Origin: Clostridia bacterium
GTDB taxonomy: Bacteria > Bacillota > Clostridia > Lachnospirales > Lachnospiraceae
Length of the DNA stretch: 64,000 nucleotides
Direction: 5' to 3'
Assembly (NCBI GenBank): GCA_910574255.1
Contig: CAJTAK010000012.1
Coordinates: 62,001 to 126,000, forward strand
Below the pieces are notes generated by a model, which did not search any database, had not been told where the DNA came from, and was given only the letters and a program-made list of their open reading frames with translations. Made by a program: the position numbers and the translations under genes. Positions within the stretch are counted from its first letter, which is position 1. Every line of letters begins with the position of its first letter. Below are positions 59,146 through 64,000 of the stretch, in pieces.

Positions 59146-59259
59146 AAACAGTAATATCCTGCCGGTGCACAAATCGATTTACTGACGCAGATCTAAGCGG
59201 CTGGAAATTGATTTAGACAGAGGTGTACCGACAGGATATTACGGAAGTGTAATAGGAGG
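59139..59259 (+). repeat. Element A, copy 6
   Basis: GTAATATCCTG (59151-59161) pairs perfectly with CAGGATATTAC (59232-59242). CGGTGCAC (59163-59170) with GTGTACCG (59223-59230) changes an A-T pair of copies 2, 3 and 5 into G-C. Ends in AATAGGAGG (59251-59259), the ribosome site of the phosphorylase gene. Confidence 0.85.
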
Positions 59260-59265
59260 ATATAT

Positions 59266-60099
59266 ATGAATCAGGCTTATGAGAAACTGTTAAACTGCTA
59301 TGAGAGCTGTAAGAGCAAGGTGGATTTTGTACCGAAGGTTGCTTTGGTTCTTGGATCGGGATTAGGGGATTTTGCGGACACGATCCGTCAGGAAGCGGTT
59401 CTGGACTATGGGGACATCGAGGGTTTCCCCCAGTCTACGGTAGAGGGGCATCAGGGGCGTTTTATTTTTGGCTATGTAAAGGATGTTCCGGTAGTCTGCA
59501 TGCAGGGAAGAGTACATTATTATGAAGGATATCCTATGAATGATGTAGTTCTGCCTATCCGTCTGATGAAGCTGATGGGAGCGGAAATACTTTTTCTTAC
59601 CAATGCGGCAGGCGGAGTTAATCTGGACTACCGGCCGGGGGATTTGATGCTGATTCGGGATCATATTTCAGTGCTTGTGCCTTCGCCGCTGATAGGGCCT
59701 AACTGCAATGCCCTTGGGCCGCGGTTCTGTGATATGAGCGATACTTATGACGGGGCTCTGCGCAGTGTGATTCGAAAAACAGCAGAAGCTATGGGAATTT
59801 CTATTCAAGAGGGTGTGTACATGCAGTTTACAGGCCCTCAATATGAGACGCCGGCAGAGATTCGGATGGCCAGGACCCTGGGAGCTGATGCGGTAGGAAT
59901 GAGTACGGCATGTGAAGCAGTAGCGGCTAATCATATGGGAATGCATATCTGCGGAATTTCCTGCATTACCAATATGGCAGCAGGTGTGACGTCTCAGCCT
60001 TTGTCCCATGAGGAAGTTCAGGAAACGGCAGATCGAACGGCGCCCCTTTTTAAAAAGCTGGTGACAGAGAGCATTGGGGCTCTGGCGGAAGCCATTTAA
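59266..60099 (+). CDS. Purine-nucleoside phosphorylase (trimeric type)
   Basis: 277 residues. ALVLGSGLGDFADTI (phosphate loop), STVEGHQGRFIFG, MQGRVHYYEGYPM, LTNAAGGVN, GPQYETPAEIRM and AVGMSTACEAVAANHMGM (base and ribose contacts) place it with the PunA/XapA class of low-molecular-mass phosphorylases. It splits guanosine or inosine (and deoxy forms) with phosphate to free base and ribose 1-phosphate in the cytosol. It is first of a nucleoside-salvage run with cdd and add. Confidence 0.93.
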   Translation: MNQAYEKLLNCYESCKSKVDFVPKVALVLGSGLGDFADTIRQEAVLDYGDIEGFPQSTVEGHQGRFIFGYVKDVPVVCMQGRVHYYEGYPMNDVVLPIRLMKLMGAEILFLTNAAGGVNLDYRPGDLMLIRDHISVLVPSPLIGPNCNALGPRFCDMSDTYDGALRSVIRKTAEAMGISIQEGVYMQFTGPQYETPAEIRMARTLGADAVGMSTACEAVAANHMGMHICGISCITNMAAGVTSQPLSHEEVQETADRTAPLFKKLVTESIGALAEAI

Positions 60100-60135
60100 T
60101 TTAAGAAAGCGTAAAATATTTGATAGGAGAACAAA

Positions 60136-60561
60136 ATGGATTACAAAGAGTTAATGAAACAGGCAATTGAGATCAGAAACCGTGCATACACACCATACTC
60201 CAATTATCAGGTGGGAGCAGCGTTGCTTTCTGAGTCCGGAAAAGTTTTCTGCGGCTGCAATGTGGAGAACGCAGCCTATTCGCCGGGAATATGTGCAGAG
60301 AGGACTGCTTTTGTAAAGGCAGTCAGTGAAGGAGAGAGAGAGTTCCATGCCATTGCTGTGATTGGCGGAGCGGCAGGCGGTCCCTTAGAGCTTGCGCCGC
60401 CCTGCGGGATCTGCCGTCAGGTAATGAGAGAGTTTTGCGATCCGGATACCTTTGAGATAGTGTTGGGGACAGGCACGGAGGATTATCAGGTCTATACACT
60501 TTCTCAGCTTCTTCCCATGAGCTTTGGACCGGATAATTTGGAAAAGAAGGAAATGGCATGA
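60136..60561 (+). CDS. cdd: Cytidine deaminase
   Basis: 141 residues. YTPYSNYQVGAALL, the catalytic CNVENAAYSPGICAERTA (Cys ligand and catalytic Glu in CAERTA) and the zinc Cys pair PPCGICRQVMREF are diagnostic of the small tetrameric cytidine deaminase. It hydrolyses cytidine or deoxycytidine to uridine forms. The start is 36 bp after the phosphorylase. It overlaps the following gene by four bases (ATGA), so that membrane protein is likely co-expressed. Confidence 0.95.
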   Translation: MDYKELMKQAIEIRNRAYTPYSNYQVGAALLSESGKVFCGCNVENAAYSPGICAERTAFVKAVSEGEREFHAIAVIGGAAGGPLELAPPCGICRQVMREFCDPDTFEIVLGTGTEDYQVYTLSQLLPMSFGPDNLEKKEMA

Positions 60562-62600
60562 CAAGCAGCTGGAGGCAGAGAATTTCAAGGAAGGAACTGC
60601 TGCTGTTTCTTTTTATGGCAGGGATGGGCCTGCTGAAGCAGTTTTTGGTGTATAATCTTCCTATTATGGCGGTTCCCAAGGGAATCCATGATGACTGGAT
60701 AATGGTGCATCTGGCGGAAACCCTGCGAAATGGGCAGTGGCTCGGAGAATACAATGATCTTACTCTGACCAAAGGGATGTTTTTTCCTTTGTATCTGGCG
60801 GTGTGCAATTTTCTTCACCTGTCCTATCTAAATGTCACTGCTTTGTGCTATACGGTGAGCTGTATGCTGTTTGTCTATGGACTGCGTCCGCTGTTAAAGA
60901 AGGCGTGGGCTATGGGACTGCTGTATCTGGCGCTGCTGTGGAATCCGATTTCTTATTCTGTGCAGGCGTTTCAGAGGGTGTACCGCAACAGTATTTCTTA
61001 TATTCAGGTACTGTTGATTTTTGGCGGATTTCTGGCAATGTACCTTCGAAGAAAAGAGCCGCTGAAAAGGCAGATAATTTGGATGCTGGCTGCTGTTTTT
61101 GGAACAGTGAGTTTTTTCTATACACGGGAGGATGCCATCTGGGTGGTACCCTTCCTGCTTGTATTTCTGGCGGTTTATCTGGGAAGTATTTTCGGACTTT
61201 GGAGGAAGTCCAAAGAGAAGGGTTATATAGGAAAAGGGATTCTGGTGCTGGTGCCTTTTTTGTGCCTGTGGCTGGCAGGACAGTTGATAGCTGCCCAAAA
61301 TGAGAAATATTATGGAATCCATACTACCAATGAATTACAGGACAGCGGATTTGCCGAAATGTATAAAAGCATGATGGCGGTAAAGCCAAATGAGGACATT
61401 CCGGGAGTAACCCTGACCAGGGAAAAAATAGCCCGTATGTGTGATGCCTGTCCCACTTTAAAGGAGCTGGAGCCTTACTTTCAGAGCAGCAGGGAGTATT
61501 GGGCCGGGCCGGAAGGGGATGCCGATACTTGGGAGGTTCGGGACGGATGGGTGTTCTGGATTGTGCGGACCGCTCTTGCACAAGCCGGGTATTATGAGAA
61601 TGGCGCCATGGCCAATGATATCTGCCTGCAGATTCGGGATGAACTGGAATGGGCTATGGATCAGGGGATTCTGGAACGGCAGGCTACGATGCCTTCCACT
61701 TATATGTCACCCTGGCGGAAAGGCTATCTGGGAGATTTATTTGGCGCACTGGGAAAGGCGGTTGCTTATACAGCAACTTATGATGAGATGGAAACGCTGG
61801 TATATCTTTACAGTGAACCGGATGAAAATGGAGGGAACCTGCTTTTTGAACGGATAACCGGAGATAAGACTGTCTGGCATGAGTCAAATATGATTGAGAT
61901 GGCAGGCTGGTATGTGGCTTATGAGGGAATGGAAGGCGTGACCCTTCAGGCAGAGACTTCAGATGGTGCGGTTCTTGGAGCTGTGGAGTTTTCGGACAGC
62001 GGGGATATTGCTTCCTATTTGAAAGGTCAGGGGCGGAACGTGTCAGGGGCGGAAAAATGCCGTTTTTATCTGAAGCTTTATGTGGAGGATAAGACCCAGC
62101 CTGTATATTTGAATGCCTATCGGGATGGAAAGCGATTGGATACTTATGAACTTGGGTCAAGCGTAGATGGATTTGAATCGGAAAATTCACGTTTGAATCT
62201 GGACTGGTACTGGGATGTGCCGGAACGTCATGGACTATTGGCGGATATCAGCTATAAGGGCGCTGTTTTAAATGGAATCCGTCAGGTTTACCGTTATAGT
62301 GGAGGCGTGCTGGCAGCCCTCGGGTTTGTTGGGTGGCTGGTTATAAGCGCCTGGCTTTTGAGAGGGAAAAAGCTTTTAGATGAGTGGTTGGTATTGTCTT
62401 CCCTGCTGTTCAGCTATCTGGTATTGCTGGGCGGTATCTCTTATTCGGAGATTTCCGGCTGGAATGCAATTCTGTATTGGTATTTGTCGGGAGCTTATCC
62501 GGTAATGACTGGATTTGAAATTCTGGCCCTGACATTTTCCGGCCGGGGGATTGTGAAAAGAAAAGCTGCAAAAGACATGAATAATATTGAATTTGAATAG
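60558..62600 (+). CDS. Large polytopic membrane protein of unknown function
   Basis: 680 residues. About eight hydrophobic segments occur in the first 245 residues. An acidic extracytoplasmic-type region of about 320 residues (245-560) follows, and three more segments at about 575-655. HDDWIMVHLAETLRNGQWLG near residue 45 resembles the acidic first loop of GT-C-type glycosyltransferases, but no family could be assigned. A signal or export role is not evident. It is embedded in the nucleoside-salvage operon: the ATGA overlaps cdd, and add begins nine bases later. A link to nucleosides is positional only. Confidence 0.6.
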   Translation: MTSSWRQRISRKELLLFLFMAGMGLLKQFLVYNLPIMAVPKGIHDDWIMVHLAETLRNGQWLGEYNDLTLTKGMFFPLYLAVCNFLHLSYLNVTALCYTVSCMLFVYGLRPLLKKAWAMGLLYLALLWNPISYSVQAFQRVYRNSISYIQVLLIFGGFLAMYLRRKEPLKRQIIWMLAAVFGTVSFFYTREDAIWVVPFLLVFLAVYLGSIFGLWRKSKEKGYIGKGILVLVPFLCLWLAGQLIAAQNEKYYGIHTTNELQDSGFAEMYKSMMAVKPNEDIPGVTLTREKIARMCDACPTLKELEPYFQSSREYWAGPEGDADTWEVRDGWVFWIVRTALAQAGYYENGAMANDICLQIRDELEWAMDQGILERQATMPSTYMSPWRKGYLGDLFGALGKAVAYTATYDEMETLVYLYSEPDENGGNLLFERITGDKTVWHESNMIEMAGWYVAYEGMEGVTLQAETSDGAVLGAVEFSDSGDIASYLKGQGRNVSGAEKCRFYLKLYVEDKTQPVYLNAYRDGKRLDTYELGSSVDGFESENSRLNLDWYWDVPERHGLLADISYKGAVLNGIRQVYRYSGGVLAALGFVGWLVISAWLLRGKKLLDEWLVLSSLLFSYLVLLGGISYSEISGWNAILYWYLSGAYPVMTGFEILALTFSGRGIVKRKAAKDMNNIEFE

Positions 62601-62609
62601 GAGAAGGAT

Positions 62610-63593
62610 ATGATTGATCTGCATCTGCATTTTGACGGTTCACTGCTTCCGCGGACAATTTTGGAGCTGGCAAGAGAACAGCAGCTTCCGCTTCCTGCAG
62701 AGGATCCGGATGAACTGAAGCTGTTCTTGTCAGCTCCGGAAGATTGTGAGAGTTTAAATGAATATCTGGAAAAGTTTGATTTACCCTTGTCGGTGCTTCA
62801 GACAAAAGAAGCCATTCGTAAGGCAATGTATACGTTGCTTAGTTCACTGAAGGAGCAGGGAATGCTGTATGCGGAGGTGCGCTTTGCGCCCCAGTCTCAT
62901 CTTCGGAAGGGATTAACCCAGGAGGATGCGGTGAAGGCGGCGATTTTGGGGATGCAGGAGGCTACCGCAGGCTCTTTCTTTATGGCAAAGCTGATTCTCT
63001 GTTGCATGCGCGGAGGGGATAATCAGGAAGCAAATAGGAAAACCATTGAGACAGCGGCAGCATTTTTGGGACGGGGCGTGGCTGCGGTGGATCTGGCCGG
63101 AGCGGAGGCTCTCTTTCCTACGGCTGATTATGAGGAGCTGTTTGCGTATGCAAAAGATCTGGGGCTTCCCTTTACCATTCATGCAGGGGAAGCTGACGGA
63201 CCGGAGAGCATAGAGGCGGCATTAAGATTCGGAGCCGCCCGCATCGGTCATGGAGTTCGGGCAAATGAGGATGAAAAGGTGCTGGGGCTTTTGAGGGAAA
63301 GTCAGATTCCACTGGAAATGTGCCCTACCAGTAATGTTCAGACAAAGGCTGTAAGCAGCTTTTTGGAGCATCCGATTCTTAGATATCTGCGTTCCGGTTT
63401 GAAGGTAACGGTGAATACGGATAACATGACAGTCTCTGATACTACTATAGAGAGGGAATACCGAAGGCTTAAAACAGAACTGGGGATGACAGAAGAGGAA
63501 CGGAAAGCTCTTCTGTTTAATGCCGCAGATGCGGCATTCCTGACAGAAGAAGAACGTGGGCGGATGAAGGATGTAATTGGACGGATTGTGTAG
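62610..63593 (+). CDS. add: Adenosine deaminase
   Basis: 327 residues. IDLHLHFDGSLLPRTI (metal His-x-His), FTIHAGEADGPESIEAALRFG, ARIGHGVRANED (His/Glu catalytic) and VTVNTDNMTVSDTTIEREY (metal and proton-transfer Asp) match the adenosine deaminase family. Converts adenosine or deoxyadenosine to inosine forms, which feed the phosphorylase upstream. Start at ATG 62610 behind AGGAGAAGG. Ends before a strong terminator. Confidence 0.94.
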   Translation: MIDLHLHFDGSLLPRTILELAREQQLPLPAEDPDELKLFLSAPEDCESLNEYLEKFDLPLSVLQTKEAIRKAMYTLLSSLKEQGMLYAEVRFAPQSHLRKGLTQEDAVKAAILGMQEATAGSFFMAKLILCCMRGGDNQEANRKTIETAAAFLGRGVAAVDLAGAEALFPTADYEELFAYAKDLGLPFTIHAGEADGPESIEAALRFGAARIGHGVRANEDEKVLGLLRESQIPLEMCPTSNVQTKAVSSFLEHPILRYLRSGLKVTVNTDNMTVSDTTIEREYRRLKTELGMTEEERKALLFNAADAAFLTEEERGRMKDVIGRIV

Positions 63594-63609
63594 ATGAATT
63601 CAGATTTAA

Positions 63610-63654
63610 ACAGGATACGAATTGAAACACGAATTGTTTCTGTTCGTATCCTGT
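63610..63654 (+). terminator. Terminator of the nucleoside operon
   Basis: ACAGGATACGAA (63610-63621) pairs perfectly with TTCGTATCCTGT (63643-63654), with an inner GAAACA/TGTTTC stem, followed by CTTTTATTTC. Confidence 0.85.
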
Positions 63655-63694
63655 CTTTTATTTCAAAAAGCTTTATTGAAGAGTTTTAAAAAGC

Positions 63695-64000
63695 CTACTG
63701 GGAATGTATCACATCCGTAATAGACATCCGCCGGATCTGCCTGGCAGGACGTAAGATGGCTGCCACGGAAGCCAACGCCACCACCAGGAGAATCAAAGCC
63801 AAAGCCCCATAGGGAATCGTCCAGGGAGTTCCCCAGCGTGCGGTAACCATTTGATCAAACAGGAACCAGTGGAGGGGCAGACCGAAAGCACACCCAAGCA
63901 CACAGCCGCAGAAGGCATAGGCAGCAGCTTCCGCACCAAGCATTCTCGTAAACTGTCCGCAGCTCATTCCAATAGCTCTCATTGCCCCATATTGACGCAT
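63695..64000 (-). CDS. FtsX-type ABC permease, C-terminal part (cut by window edge)
   Basis: The last 101 residues of a minus-strand gene that continues beyond the right edge. RQYGAMRAIGMSCGQFTRML is the characteristic FtsX/MacB permease segment (YG.LRAIGMS..Q), followed by two hydrophobic stretches (AAYAFCGCVLGCAFGLPL and ALALILLVVALASVAAIL) and PARQIRRMSITDVI. It is probably a permease of a peptide or lipoprotein exporter of the BceB/MacB class. The real start lies outside. Confidence 0.8.
   Translation of the reverse strand: MRQYGAMRAIGMSCGQFTRMLGAEAAAYAFCGCVLGCAFGLPLHWFLFDQMVTARWGTPWTIPYGALALILLVVALASVAAILRPARQIRRMSITDVIHSQ

Noticed and set aside
1-64000. tRNA or rRNA genes
   Set aside because: No cloverleaf with a GGTTCGAATCC-like arm or rRNA-like stretch was found by reading both strands.

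Overview
The window looks like chromosomal DNA from an anaerobic, spore-forming Firmicute of the Lachnospiraceae / Clostridium cluster XIVa type. This is inferred from the long-form HPF next to SecA, an alpha/beta-type small acid-soluble spore protein, a minimal SUF system, a tandem glycine riboswitch, ECF transporter parts, lipoprotein signal peptides, strong AGGAGG ribosome binding sites and many xylose-type ABC parts. No rRNA, tRNA, CRISPR array, phage module or intact transposase was seen.

Layout. 0-9.5 kb is housekeeping: a SpoIID/peptidoglycan-binding protein (minus strand), a eukaryotic-type HisA, hpf, a DUF6020-like membrane protein, secA, a spore protein and sufC-sufB. 9.6-25.7 kb is a pentose (probably D-xylose) locus: a ROK/XylR repressor, a membrane-anchored sugar sensor with a LytS-type kinase and YesN-type regulator, an extra sugar-binding lipoprotein, xylFGH, a DUF4867 protein, a fucose/arabinose-isomerase-family enzyme in the place of XylA, and xylulokinase. 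25.7-28.4 kb holds a Fic remnant, an ECF S component and a glycine riboswitch ahead of a saccharopine-dehydrogenase-like gene. 28.5-53.9 kb is a large catabolic island: FGGY kinase and ketose 3-epimerase (minus), class II aldolase, two zinc alcohol dehydrogenases, a Liv-type ABC importer, two split transketolases, two SDRs, a DeoR regulator, an archaeal-type GAPDH/PGK pair, an IolB-like isomerase, UxuB, UxuA, LarA and malic enzyme. 53.9-58.6 kb is a polyamine importer (potD-PII-potA-potB-potC) with a PII protein inside. 58.6-63.6 kb is nucleoside salvage (purine nucleoside phosphorylase, cytidine deaminase, adenosine deaminase) with an unknown membrane protein. The right edge cuts an FtsX-type permease.

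How the parts work together. The sensor XylFII/LytS/YesN is expected to activate xylFGH, while the ROK protein represses it. The imported sugar is isomerised and phosphorylated to the pentose phosphate level. The island appears to feed sugar or sugar-acid intermediates through aldolase, transketolases and an ATP-yielding dehydrogenase/kinase pair, and through mannonate to 2-keto-3-deoxygluconate. The precise substrate cannot be read from the sequence.

Most striking observation. At least four families of short, non-coding, strongly self-complementary elements (called A, B, C and D here) sit between genes. Copies differ in sequence but keep base pairing by compensatory changes, and A and B end in the Shine-Dalgarno sequence of the next gene. 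They look like undescribed structured intercistronic RNAs or miniature mobile elements, and they punctuate the xylose, catabolic, polyamine and nucleoside operons.
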